Assembly (NCBI RefSeq): GCF_030697375.1
Contig: NZ_JAUYQD010000108.1
Location: forward strand, 62,001-126,000
DNA: 64,000 nucleotides
DNA from: Rhodoferax sp.
GTDB lineage: Bacteria; Pseudomonadota; Gammaproteobacteria; Burkholderiales; Burkholderiaceae_C
Direction of reading: 5' to 3'
Positions 49,794-58,022 of this stretch are shown one piece after another (within the stretch, counting starts at the first letter, position 1; the number at the start of each line of letters is the position of its first letter). The notes under the pieces were generated by a model that did no database searches, was not told where the DNA came from, and saw nothing but the letters and a program-made list of their open reading frames with translations. Made by a program: the position numbers and the translations under genes.

Positions 49794-50486
49794 ATGAGCT
49801 GGTTAAAAAATTATCAGGCGAAAACGCAGCTGGGTCAGATTCTTCTCAAGAAGCGGCTCATCTCGCAAGAGCAGTTGGCCAGCGCGATCGCCCACCAGGC
49901 CAGCACCGGAAAACGCTTGGGTGACATTCTTGCCGAGTGGAATGTTATCTCGGAGCACCACATCAAGGGGGCCTTGCGTGCACAGCGCAATTTCCGTCTG
50001 GCTGCGGCTATCGCTACTGCCTTGCTGGCGCCATTGCAAACCTATGCGGCTACGCCTGTAGCCTCCACGGAAATCAGCCAACACCATGCGGTGAACAAGC
50101 ACCAGAGCCACCTGGTGCCCCTGACCGAAGAAGACCTGCAGGGGATCTCTGCACAGGGGATTGATAACACGTTGATGGATCTCATTTCCAAGAATGCCAA
50201 AGGCAACGACGGCAAGGTGGTTCTCGGCGATTTGGTGAAGTTGATGGTGCCTGTTCTGGGCTTCTTGGACTCGGAGCGGAGTATGAAGGACGTGGTCTAC
50301 GACGCCTCAAAGGCGAGTGCGATCGTCAATCCAGATGGCTCCATCTCACTGAGCCTGCCCAGTTCCATTGGTGAGTTGTCATTTAAGAATATCCGACCCC
50401 GCGGCTCGGATGGCCCCAGCTTTGGCAGCATTACCTTGAGCAAGATTGAGTTCAACAACACCACCATCACCTTGTCCAAGCACTGA
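49794..50486 (+). CDS. MshEN-like membrane protein carrying the cluster motif
   Basis: A 230-residue protein from the ATG at 49794 (AAAGGAG upstream). The N-terminal part contains two copies of the MshEN-type c-di-GMP pattern: LGQILLKKRLISQEQLASAI...Q and LGDILAEWNVISEHHIKGAL...Q. A membrane segment follows (RLAAAIATALLAPLQTYAAT), then the motif LVPLTEEDLQGISAQGIDNT and a beta-type C-terminal domain outside. It links a possible cytosolic nucleotide signal to an external part like those of the other cluster proteins. Confidence 0.7.
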   Translation: MSWLKNYQAKTQLGQILLKKRLISQEQLASAIAHQASTGKRLGDILAEWNVISEHHIKGALRAQRNFRLAAAIATALLAPLQTYAATPVASTEISQHHAVNKHQSHLVPLTEEDLQGISAQGIDNTLMDLISKNAKGNDGKVVLGDLVKLMVPVLGFLDSERSMKDVVYDASKASAIVNPDGSISLSLPSSIGELSFKNIRPRGSDGPSFGSITLSKIEFNNTTITLSKH

Positions 50487-50523
50487 TCTGAAAATGGAAT
50501 GCGGCGCAGATACGCGCAGTCGG

Positions 50524-51144
50524 CTACGCCACGTACAGCAGCATGAACATGAAGTGGCACAGGCTGCCCCCGAGCACAAACACATGCCAGATGCCGTGGT
50601 AGTGCTTGACGCGGTTGCCGTTGACATAGAAGTAAATGCCGCTGCTGTAGACCAGACCGCCCGCCACCAGCCAGGCCAAGCCCGCAGCCGACATGGCGAG
50701 CGTGAGCGGGTGGATGGCCACCACCACCATCCAGCCCATCAACACATAAAGCAGCATTGAGAGTCTGCGTGTGTAGCGGCCCACCAGCAACTCCTGTGCA
50801 ATGCCGAACAAGGCCAAGCCCCAACTCCAGGCCAGCAAGGTCCACCCCAAAGGGCCACGCAGGGTGACCAGTGCCAGGGGGGTGTAGCTTCCGGCAATCA
50901 GCAGGTAGATGGCGTTGTGGTCGAGCTTTTGCAAAATCGCCTTGACGCGCGGTTGCTTCACGCCATGGAAGAGGGTGGAGGAGCAGTACAGCAGCACCAG
51001 GGTTGTGCCGTAGATACTGAAACTCAGTATTTTCCACGGGTCGCCCTGTACCACGGCCAAGGTGACCAGAATAGACAGGCCTGCGATGGCCAGCACCGAG
51101 CCAATGAGATGGGTGACGGTATTGAGAATTTCACCGTGGTACAC
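50524..51144 (-). CDS. trhA: TrhA/YqfA-type hemolysin III family membrane protein
   Basis: A 206-residue PAQR-superfamily protein with seven membrane helices. The conserved polar residues are SSTLFHGVKQPRVK (Ser, His), LDHNAIYLLIAGSYTP (Asp, His) and HYHGIWHVFVLGG (paired His), forming the zinc site of PAQR proteins. TrhA helps maintain membrane energetics or fluidity; the old 'hemolysin' name is doubtful. It is convergent with the cluster, 37 bases from its end. Confidence 0.92.
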   Translation of the reverse strand: MYHGEILNTVTHLIGSVLAIAGLSILVTLAVVQGDPWKILSFSIYGTTLVLLYCSSTLFHGVKQPRVKAILQKLDHNAIYLLIAGSYTPLALVTLRGPLGWTLLAWSWGLALFGIAQELLVGRYTRRLSMLLYVLMGWMVVVAIHPLTLAMSAAGLAWLVAGGLVYSSGIYFYVNGNRVKHYHGIWHVFVLGGSLCHFMFMLLYVA

Positions 51145-51171
51145 AAGGTTTCCTTTTGGTGTGTGTGGGGC

Positions 51172-52425
51172 CTATTTTTCAACGGGCTGCGCCATCCAGG
51201 CCTGCAGTTGTTCGTACACAGCTTTGCTGTCCAGAAGTCCGAGGTGGGTCGTTCCAAAAAATACGCGTTGGCGTTCCTGGGGAATATCCAGTGCCCGTTG
51301 CTTGTTGCTGTGTTGCCCCAGCGCACTTTTCAGGGGGACCAAACCGTCGCCGACCAGTTTGCTGCTTAACTCGCCGTGTTCTTTGGCAATCATGGCAGCG
51401 ATGGCATAACACTGCACATGACCCGGCAATTTTTGGGGCTTTCTGGGATCGGCGGCGGGGGCAAAGCGGTCGCGGCCCACCCAATCTTCGTCCAGCAGGT
51501 TGCCGTGGCGCAGGTCTGTGGTGCCGGCGCTGCGAATTTTGCCCAGACGGGACAGGGCTTGTGAATACGGGCTGGCCTCTAGCGCAATGTCCAGCAAATT
51601 GCCGGCCCGCTCCACCATGGAGCCATGGTGGGGGGTGCCCACAAACAGCAGTTTGCGCACCTGCTGCGGCCAGCGGTGCTGGGCCTGGGTGCCGTAATAA
51701 AAGGCGCTGCGCGCCACCAAGCCGCCCATGCTGTAGCCCACCACGCATACCTCGTGCACCGGAACGGGCCAAGCAGCCACCAGTTCTTCCAGCAGCTGGG
51801 CCAATGTGCGGCCGTTTTGGGAGATATGCAGGCCGGTGTTGTAGCGGATGTACATGGGGGTGTAGCCATGGGCGGCGGCCAGGGCCTCGCCATGGTTGTG
51901 GCCATGGCTGGTCCACTGCAATTCGTTCATGCAATGGCCATGCAACATGACCAGAATCTTGCCCTGCGCTTGCGGCAGGGCGCTTGCCAAGGACGCTTTG
52001 GAGAGTTCAAGCACGTCGCCCCCATGGCGAAAAGCCATGGTGATGGTGAGCGGGTTGTTGTGGGTTTGCATGTGGTCGCCCAGTACCCCATTCAGCACCG
52101 AAATAATCGCCGCCCGCTCGCTGGAGGAGTTGATGTGGTCCAGTTCGGGCCGCAGGCGTTCCAGTGCCGCATCCAGTCCTCCCCCCACCTGCTTGGTGAT
52201 GGTCCGAATGGCGTTGTAGACCAGCCCGCTGGTTTTTTGTAAAACGGTGTAAACCGCACCATGCACAGCACCGGCGGGGGGGGCGTCTGCCGTGCCAAAG
52301 GGCAGGGGCAGGCGCAATATATTGTGGTGCATGGCTTCCACCAGGTCGGTGACGCCCAAGGTGGCCTCCACGGCCAATTGGCCGTAGCCATGGATATCGG
52401 AGAGATGGATGTGTGTTTTTTTCAT
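51172..52425 (-). CDS. Alpha/beta hydrolase, PGAP1/lipase-like
   Basis: A 417-residue protein. VGYSMGGLVARSAFYYG (near residue 245) has the nucleophile elbow G-Y-S-M-G, and ILVMLHGHCMNELQW is the oxyanion strand (HG motif). LVGDGLVPLKSALGQ and THLGLLDS supply the acidic residue and catalytic His. No signal peptide. The first 150 residues form an extra helical domain. Six bases before the acyltransferase gene's end in the same direction, so the two are likely co-transcribed. Likely substrate is a lipid ester. Confidence 0.85.
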   Translation of the reverse strand: MKKTHIHLSDIHGYGQLAVEATLGVTDLVEAMHHNILRLPLPFGTADAPPAGAVHGAVYTVLQKTSGLVYNAIRTITKQVGGGLDAALERLRPELDHINSSSERAAIISVLNGVLGDHMQTHNNPLTITMAFRHGGDVLELSKASLASALPQAQGKILVMLHGHCMNELQWTSHGHNHGEALAAAHGYTPMYIRYNTGLHISQNGRTLAQLLEELVAAWPVPVHEVCVVGYSMGGLVARSAFYYGTQAQHRWPQQVRKLLFVGTPHHGSMVERAGNLLDIALEASPYSQALSRLGKIRSAGTTDLRHGNLLDEDWVGRDRFAPAADPRKPQKLPGHVQCYAIAAMIAKEHGELSSKLVGDGLVPLKSALGQHSNKQRALDIPQERQRVFFGTTHLGLLDSKAVYEQLQAWMAQPVEK

Positions 52426-52431
52426 GTCATT

Positions 52432-53454
52432 TCAGCCAAAAATGGGAAATTTGCGCTTTTTTGCCAACTGGTCCATGCCGGCCTGAAGGCGGCTTTCCAC
52501 TTGCAGGTACATGCGGCGCACATACTCTGGGTCGTCCGCCTTGGCGGGGTCTGCATCCAGGTAGATCGGCTCCAAAAACTCGGTACGAATCTTCGATGGC
52601 AAGGGAATATGCTGCAGTGGCGTCACATGCAGCGCCACGCCCAAAGGCAAGCTCAGCGTAATGGGGGCCACCTCAGAGCGCAAGTATTTTTTAAGGTGCA
52701 GGAGTTTGGCCAGGCCGCGGCCTTCCGACAGTACAAACAGGGTGTCATGCCCGCCCACGGTGGCCACGGGGACAATGGGGGCTCCGGTGCGGATGGCCAG
52801 CCGGATGAAACCGGAACGGTCTCCCAAAGTCACCTTGTCCCGCTTGCGCCAGCTGCGAAACGCATCTTGCTCGCCGCCTGGCCACAGAATGACATCGTCG
52901 CCCTGCGCCAGCGCGGCCTGGATGTTTTCGCGGGTCGGGCAGATGACACCCATACGGCGAAAGTAGCGGCCCAGGCCCGGCGTTTGCATCAGCACGTCGT
53001 GGGCCGTGCCGTGCAAAGTGCGCGCGCCCTCAAAATGCCGCCACCAGGCGTAGGCGATGGTCCAGGCGTCCATGGTCAGCGGCCCGCCGGAATGGACGCC
53101 GATGAGCAAAGCGGGTTGTGGGGGCAGCTGGTCCCAGCCGCCGATTTCCAGGCGGAAGTAGTAATCCATCAGGCGGGCCACCACACCGGCCTGTTTGTGC
53201 ATCAAAACCGGGTCAGGCCCCTGGAGCCCCTCCCGCAATGCTGCGCTTGGCTCAGCGGCGTCGGCTGCGTTCAGCACCGTGGTGGGCGTGCCTTGGGGGC
53301 TGGAGCCTGCGGATGGAAATTTAGATTCAAGTGTACACAGAGATGCGTTCAGCTTTTCGAAACTTGCGTTGGACTTTTCTTGTGGTGTCACTGCTTTTTT
53401 CGGGGCTGGTGGTGGCTTTGTTACAGCAATATTGCCTATAAAGAAAGAAGTCAT
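52432..53454 (-). CDS. PlsC-like acyltransferase
   Basis: A 340-residue protein. ALLIGVHSGGPLTMDAW (about residues 115-131) and VILWPGGEQDAFRSWRKRDK (about 190-209) are the first and third acyltransferase blocks, in the version seen in lysophospholipid/diacylglycerol acyltransferases of this type; SGFIRLAIRTGAPIVPVATV is the fourth. The catalytic His is in GVHSGG. The first 80 residues are Ser/Pro/Ala-rich and probably disordered. It pairs with the downstream lipase gene and suggests a lipid-remodelling unit. Confidence 0.85.
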   Translation of the reverse strand: MTSFFIGNIAVTKPPPAPKKAVTPQEKSNASFEKLNASLCTLESKFPSAGSSPQGTPTTVLNAADAAEPSAALREGLQGPDPVLMHKQAGVVARLMDYYFRLEIGGWDQLPPQPALLIGVHSGGPLTMDAWTIAYAWWRHFEGARTLHGTAHDVLMQTPGLGRYFRRMGVICPTRENIQAALAQGDDVILWPGGEQDAFRSWRKRDKVTLGDRSGFIRLAIRTGAPIVPVATVGGHDTLFVLSEGRGLAKLLHLKKYLRSEVAPITLSLPLGVALHVTPLQHIPLPSKIRTEFLEPIYLDADPAKADDPEYVRRMYLQVESRLQAGMDQLAKKRKFPIFG

Positions 53455-53509
53455 GGCATCAGGCTCCCGTAAAAATCGTTACAAAAGTAATCGGAATCAC
53501 TGTGGCAAA

Positions 53510-53529
53510 TTGTGTACGTTTGTACACAA
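53510..53529. promoter_or_regulatory. Palindrome in the acyltransferase/macA divergent region
   Basis: TTGTGTAC, GTTT, GTACACAA: a perfect 8-base inverted repeat 56 bases upstream of the acyltransferase and 123 upstream of macA. A candidate operator for either direction; the factor is unknown. Confidence 0.55.
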
Positions 53530-53652
53530 ACAGTCAATCAAGTAGACGCCCCATTAGTCTGCTTAGCCTAGACGGAGGTGTTTGGGCGGATGCCGTGCCG
53601 CCTTTACCGTGCAGATACCTGCCGGCCGCTTGGGCTTCCTACAATCGCTTCC

Positions 53653-54963
53653 ATGAAAAAGTCTTATTGGGTGGTGGGCGGGCTGGGCTTGCTGATGCTG
53701 GTCGGCGGTGCGGGGTGGTGGATGCAGCGGGGCAGCGCAGACGCAGTGCAGTACCGTACGGCCCAAATAGCGCGTGGCACCTTGCAGGCGACGGTGGCGG
53801 CCAGCGGGGTGGTGAACCCGGTGGCGCAGGTGTCGGTGGGCACGCAGGTCAGCGGCCAGATCCGGGACTTGCTGGTGGACTTCAACTCCGACGTCAAGGC
53901 CGGTCAATTGCTGGCGCAGATCGACCCTGAAACCTTTGAATACCGGGTGCGCTCCGCGCAGGCCGATGTGGACGCCGCCCAAGCCGCTGTGCTGACGGCC
54001 CAGGCCAACGTGTTGGCCAGCAGGACCCAGGTGTCGCGGGCGCAGGTGGACCTGGACGAGGCCCAGCGTGACCACGCGCGCAAGCAAAGCCTGGTGGAAA
54101 AGCAGTTCATCGCCCAGAGCGAGGCGGACAAGGCCCGTGCTTTGGTCAATACCACGACCGAGGCTTTGAAAGCGGTGCAGGCCCAGGTGGGGGTGGCCCA
54201 GGCGCAGGTGACCGCTGCCCAGGCCAATGTCGCCCAGCGCCAGGCGGCCCTGGCGCAGGCGCGCATCGACCTGGCGCGCACCCGCATCACCTCGCCGGTG
54301 AACGGCATCGTGATCAAGCGGGCGATTGAAAAAGGCCAGACGGTGGCGGCCAGTCTGCAGGCGCCCGAGCTGTTCGTGATTGCCAAGAACCTGCAAGACA
54401 TGCAGGTGGAAGCCAGCATTGACGAGAGCGACGTGGGCCGCCTGCGGGAGGGGCAAAAAGCCAGTTTCACGGTGGATGCCTACCCTGGGCAGACTTTTGA
54501 GGGGCAGATCCGCCAGGTGCGTAAAGCTGCCACCAATGTGGCCAATGTGGTGACCTATGTGGCGGTGGTCGGTTTTTCCAACGAGGGCGGGCGTTTGCTG
54601 CCGGGTATGACGGCCAATGTGCGGGTGGTGACGGACGTGCGTGAAAACGTGCTCACGGTCCCCAACGCGGCGCTGCGCGTGCGCATTGCCGGCGTGGAGC
54701 CTGCCGCGGCCGGTGCGCCTGGCGCACGCACCAGCATCCGTGGGCGCGTTTACCTGATGGACGCGCAGGGCAAGCCCCAGGCATTCAATGTGCGGCTGGG
54801 CGTTACGGATGGCTCCAGCACTGAACTCCTGGTGTCGTCCTCCACCCCCGATGCACAAGGTTTCAAAGAAGGTGCCATGGTGGTTACCGGGGTGAAGTCG
54901 GCTGCATCGGCGCCCTCCAGTGCGCCCCGCGGGGCCGCTCCCACCCCCCGCATGGGCTTTTAG
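53653..54963 (+). CDS. macA: MacA-type periplasmic adaptor
   Basis: A 436-residue membrane-fusion protein starting MKKSYWVVGGLGLLMLVGGA, a single N-terminal anchor. QISVGTQVSGQIRDLLVDFN-type sequence (VSVGTQVSGQIRDLLVDFNS) is the biotinyl-lipoyl half; a long Ala/Gln coiled coil follows (about residues 100-210), then ITSPVNGIVIKRAIEKGQTV (second half) and the beta-barrel. With MacB it exports macrolides, peptides or toxins through an outer-membrane channel. An in-frame start at 53578 is rejected. Confidence 0.93.
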   Translation: MKKSYWVVGGLGLLMLVGGAGWWMQRGSADAVQYRTAQIARGTLQATVAASGVVNPVAQVSVGTQVSGQIRDLLVDFNSDVKAGQLLAQIDPETFEYRVRSAQADVDAAQAAVLTAQANVLASRTQVSRAQVDLDEAQRDHARKQSLVEKQFIAQSEADKARALVNTTTEALKAVQAQVGVAQAQVTAAQANVAQRQAALAQARIDLARTRITSPVNGIVIKRAIEKGQTVAASLQAPELFVIAKNLQDMQVEASIDESDVGRLREGQKASFTVDAYPGQTFEGQIRQVRKAATNVANVVTYVAVVGFSNEGGRLLPGMTANVRVVTDVRENVLTVPNAALRVRIAGVEPAAAGAPGARTSIRGRVYLMDAQGKPQAFNVRLGVTDGSSTELLVSSSTPDAQGFKEGAMVVTGVKSAASAPSSAPRGAAPTPRMGF

Positions 54964-54965
54964 GC

Positions 54966-56969
54966 ATGGCGCTGATGGAGGCCCGCGGCCTGACCAAGAC
55001 CTATGTGATGGGTGACCAAACCGTGCATGCCTTGCGCGGCGTGTCGCTGGACATCGAGGAGGGCGACTTTGTGGCCATCATGGGGGCTTCCGGCTCCGGC
55101 AAGTCCACCCTGATGAATATCCTGGGCTGCCTGGACCAGCCCACGCACGGGGTGTACCGGCTGGCGGGGGAAGCGGTGGAGGTGATGACGCCGGACCAAC
55201 TGGCCTCGGTGCGCAACCGGCGTATTGGTTTTGTGTTCCAGCAGTTCAATTTGCTGCCCCGCACCAGCGCGCTGGAGAACGTGGAGCTGCCCATGGTGTA
55301 TGCCGGGGTGTCGGTGCAGGAGCGCAGGGCCAAGGCGCAGGCGGCGCTCCAGCGGGTGGGGCTGGCCGAGCGCGGTGACCACACACCCTCGGAGCTGTCG
55401 GGGGGGCAACAGCAACGGGTGGCCATAGCCCGGGCATTGGTCAATCACCCCCAGCTCATTTTGGCGGACGAACCCACCGGGGCGCTGGATTCGCAAACCA
55501 GCGAGGACATCATGCGGCTGTTGACCGAACTCAACGCCCAGGGCATGACAGTGGTGCTGGTCACCCATGAGAGCGACATCGCCGCCTGGGCGCGGCGCAA
55601 ACTGGTGTTTCGGGACGGACAAATCGTGGAGGACGTGGCAAACGCTGGGAGAACACTGAGCGCCGCCGGGCCGCCCCAAGGCGCGAGAGCCCCCTCGGGG
55701 GGCAGCGCAGCACACGCAGTGGCAAGCGTGGGGGCCAGTCAAATGGCAGCACTGCGCAGCGCTTTGCAGGCACTGGCGGCCAATAGCCTGCGTTCCATGC
55801 TCACCATGCTGGGCATCATCATTGGCGTGGCCGCCGTCATCACCATGGTGGCGGTGGGCAATGGCGCGACCCAGCGCGTGGAAGCGCAGATGAAGGGCCT
55901 GGGCTCCAACATCATGCTGGTGCTGCCCGGTGGGGTGTCGCAAGCGGGGGTGCGCCTGGGGGCACAGACCCGCCAGCGTCTGACCGAAGACGACGCGCAG
56001 GCGATCCAAACGGACATCCCCGAAGTGCAGGTGGTGGCACCCACCTCGCGTACCAGCGGGCAACTGGTGTTTGGCAACACCAACTGGGGCACCAGCATCA
56101 TCGGCGTGACCAATGAATATCTGGAAGCGCGTGATTGGCCGCTGGCCAGCGGGCGCCTGTTTGACGCCGGTGAACTGGCGGGCTCGGCCAAGGTGGCCTG
56201 GATTGGCGCCACGGCGGCCCGTGAGCTGTTTGGCGACCAGGACCCGGTGGACCAGACCATCCGGGTGCGCAATATTCCGATGGCGGTGGTGGGCGTGCTG
56301 GCCGTCAAGGGGCAAAATTCCATGGGGCAAGACCAGGACGACACCATCATGATTCCTTTGTCCACCCTGCGCAACCGCATCTGGGGGGGCGATGCCACCA
56401 GCCGTCTGAAGCGGGTCAGCGCCATTTCGGTGAAGGTGCGCGACGGGGAAAGCATGCAAGCGGTGGAAGAAGATATCAAAGACCTGCTGCGCCAGCGTTT
56501 CAAGGTGCAAGCCGGTGGGGAAGACCCATTCCAGGTGCGTAACCTCACCGAAATCCTGCAGGCGCAAGAGGAGTCCAGCCGCATCATGACTTTGCTGCTG
56601 GCGGCGGTGGCGGGCATCAGCCTCATCATCGGCGGCATTGGCATCATGAACATCATGCTGGTCAGTGTGACGGAGCGCACCCGCGAGATTGGTTTGCGCA
56701 TGGCGGTAGGGGCGCGGGGGCGCGACATCCTGGCGCAATTTTTGATTGAAGCGGTGACCCTGAGCCTGATTGGCGGCGCCATTGGGGTGGTTCTGGGGGC
56801 TGCTGCCACCTGGGGCGTGGGGCACTTTGCGGGCTGGCAGGTGTCCCTCAGCATGGGGTCGGTGCTGCTGGCGGTAGGGTTTTCGGGGTTTGTGGGCGTG
56901 TTTTTTGGCTACTACCCGGCACACCGGGCTTCCAAACTGCTGCCGATTCAGGCCTTGCGCTATGAATAA
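54966..56969 (+). CDS. macB: MacB-type ABC exporter (ATPase plus permease)
   Basis: A 667-residue protein. ATPase (residues 1-230): Walker A IMGASGSGKSTLMNI, LSGGQQQRVAIARAL, Walker B LILADEPTGALDS. Permease (260-667): membrane helix, large periplasmic domain, then three helices with SVTERTREIGLRMAVGARGR. The 25-residue linker SAAGPPQGARAPSGGSAAHA and on is encoded by a dispersed repeat. It starts 2 bases after macA, so the pair is one unit; no outer-membrane TolC gene follows. Confidence 0.94.
   Translation: MALMEARGLTKTYVMGDQTVHALRGVSLDIEEGDFVAIMGASGSGKSTLMNILGCLDQPTHGVYRLAGEAVEVMTPDQLASVRNRRIGFVFQQFNLLPRTSALENVELPMVYAGVSVQERRAKAQAALQRVGLAERGDHTPSELSGGQQQRVAIARALVNHPQLILADEPTGALDSQTSEDIMRLLTELNAQGMTVVLVTHESDIAAWARRKLVFRDGQIVEDVANAGRTLSAAGPPQGARAPSGGSAAHAVASVGASQMAALRSALQALAANSLRSMLTMLGIIIGVAAVITMVAVGNGATQRVEAQMKGLGSNIMLVLPGGVSQAGVRLGAQTRQRLTEDDAQAIQTDIPEVQVVAPTSRTSGQLVFGNTNWGTSIIGVTNEYLEARDWPLASGRLFDAGELAGSAKVAWIGATAARELFGDQDPVDQTIRVRNIPMAVVGVLAVKGQNSMGQDQDDTIMIPLSTLRNRIWGGDATSRLKRVSAISVKVRDGESMQAVEEDIKDLLRQRFKVQAGGEDPFQVRNLTEILQAQEESSRIMTLLLAAVAGISLIIGGIGIMNIMLVSVTERTREIGLRMAVGARGRDILAQFLIEAVTLSLIGGAIGVVLGAAATWGVGHFAGWQVSLSMGSVLLAVGFSGFVGVFFGYYPAHRASKLLPIQALRYE
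55661..55735 (+). repeat. GC-rich dispersed repeat, copy 2, inside macB
   Basis: About 85% identical to the copy at 2636-2715 over 75 bases, from CGCCGCCGGGCCGCCCCAAG to GGCAAGCGTGGGGGC. In the macB frame it has no stop and encodes residues ~233-257 between the ATPase and permease domains. Confidence 0.85.
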
Positions 56970-56971
56970 GT

Positions 56972-57006
56972 GAGCTGCTTGCGCAGATAATTCGGGGGTT
57001 AGAGCT
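56972..57006 (-). repeat. REP-like repeat, partial copy
   Basis: On the minus strand GCTCTAACCCCCGAATTATC then TGCGCAAGCAGCTC, the family block and core without the right-hand end. It begins two bases after the macB stop. Confidence 0.65.
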
Positions 57007-57061
57007 TGTTTTTACTTAAAAACATGGCGCTGGCCCGGTTTGTTTTTTTATGGGGAGAAAC

Positions 57062-57898
57062 GTGTTGGATATTGCATTGCTGGCCAAGGCCGTCATCATG
57101 GGGTTGGTCGAGGGTTTAACGGAGTTCTTGCCCATTTCGTCCACGGGGCATTTGATTTTGACCGGGGCTTTGCTCGGTTTTGACGATGACCGGGCCAAGG
57201 TGTTTGACATCGCCATCCAGACCGGGGCCATCTTTGCGGTGATTTTGGTCTACTGGCAAAAAATTCGGGACACGGTGGTGGCTTTTCCAGCCCAGGTCCA
57301 GGCACGGCGCTTTGTGCTGAATGTGCTGATTGCTTTTGTGCCCGCCGTGGTGCTGGGCCTGCTGTTTGGCAAGGCCATCAAAGCCCATTTGTTTACCCCG
57401 GTGGTGGTGGCCAGCACCTTCATCCTTGGCGGCTTCATTATTTTGTGGGCGGAACAGCGGCAAAAAAATAACCCGGGTGTGGCGCGTATTCAGGATGTGG
57501 ACGCCATGACCCCGCTGGACGCGCTCAAGGTCGGCCTGGTGCAGTGTTTTGCCATGATTCCGGGTACCAGCCGCAGCGGTGCCACCATCATTGGCGGCAT
57601 GTTTTTGGGCCTGTCGCGCAAGGCCGCCACGGATTTCTCCTTTTACCTGGCGATTCCCACCCTCATCGGGGCAGGGGCCTATAGCCTGTACAAGGAGCGT
57701 GCGTTGCTGAGCCTGGCGGATGCGCCCTTGTTTGGCGTTGGCTTGCTGGTATCGTTCCTCAGCGCCTGGCTGTGCATTCGCTGGCTGCTGGGCTACATCG
57801 CCACCCACAGCTTTGTGGGATTTGCCTACTACCGTATTGCTTTTGGCGTGGTGGTGCTGGCCACCGCCTGGAGCGGCATGGTGCATTGGGCTGCATGA
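57062..57898 (+). CDS. uppP: Undecaprenyl-diphosphatase
   Basis: A 278-residue membrane enzyme that removes a phosphate from undecaprenyl diphosphate, recycling the lipid carrier for peptidoglycan. GLVEGLTEFLPISSTGHLIL (about residues 17-36) carries the E-x-x-x-E and PISSTGH motifs, and MIPGTSRSGATIIGGM the second catalytic region with Arg. The GTG at 57062 is chosen because GGGGAGA lies just before it; the ATG at 57050 would overlap that site. Monocistronic. Confidence 0.94.
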   Translation: MLDIALLAKAVIMGLVEGLTEFLPISSTGHLILTGALLGFDDDRAKVFDIAIQTGAIFAVILVYWQKIRDTVVAFPAQVQARRFVLNVLIAFVPAVVLGLLFGKAIKAHLFTPVVVASTFILGGFIILWAEQRQKNNPGVARIQDVDAMTPLDALKVGLVQCFAMIPGTSRSGATIIGGMFLGLSRKAATDFSFYLAIPTLIGAGAYSLYKERALLSLADAPLFGVGLLVSFLSAWLCIRWLLGYIATHSFVGFAYYRIAFGVVVLATAWSGMVHWAA

Positions 57899-58022
57899 GC
57901 CGAGGCAGCCGGGTGCGAATCTGACTTGCCGACGTTGGGGGTTCTGAGTTATTGTCGGGTGTCAACCAACGTAATGCGCACGCATGGTACGCTGGCCATG
58001 TATTCAAGGAGGAATCGGGCCC

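Noticed and set aside
54960..56924. 654-codon open frame antisense to macB
   Set aside because: Shadow of MacB; His/Gln/Arg-rich with no recognisable fold.
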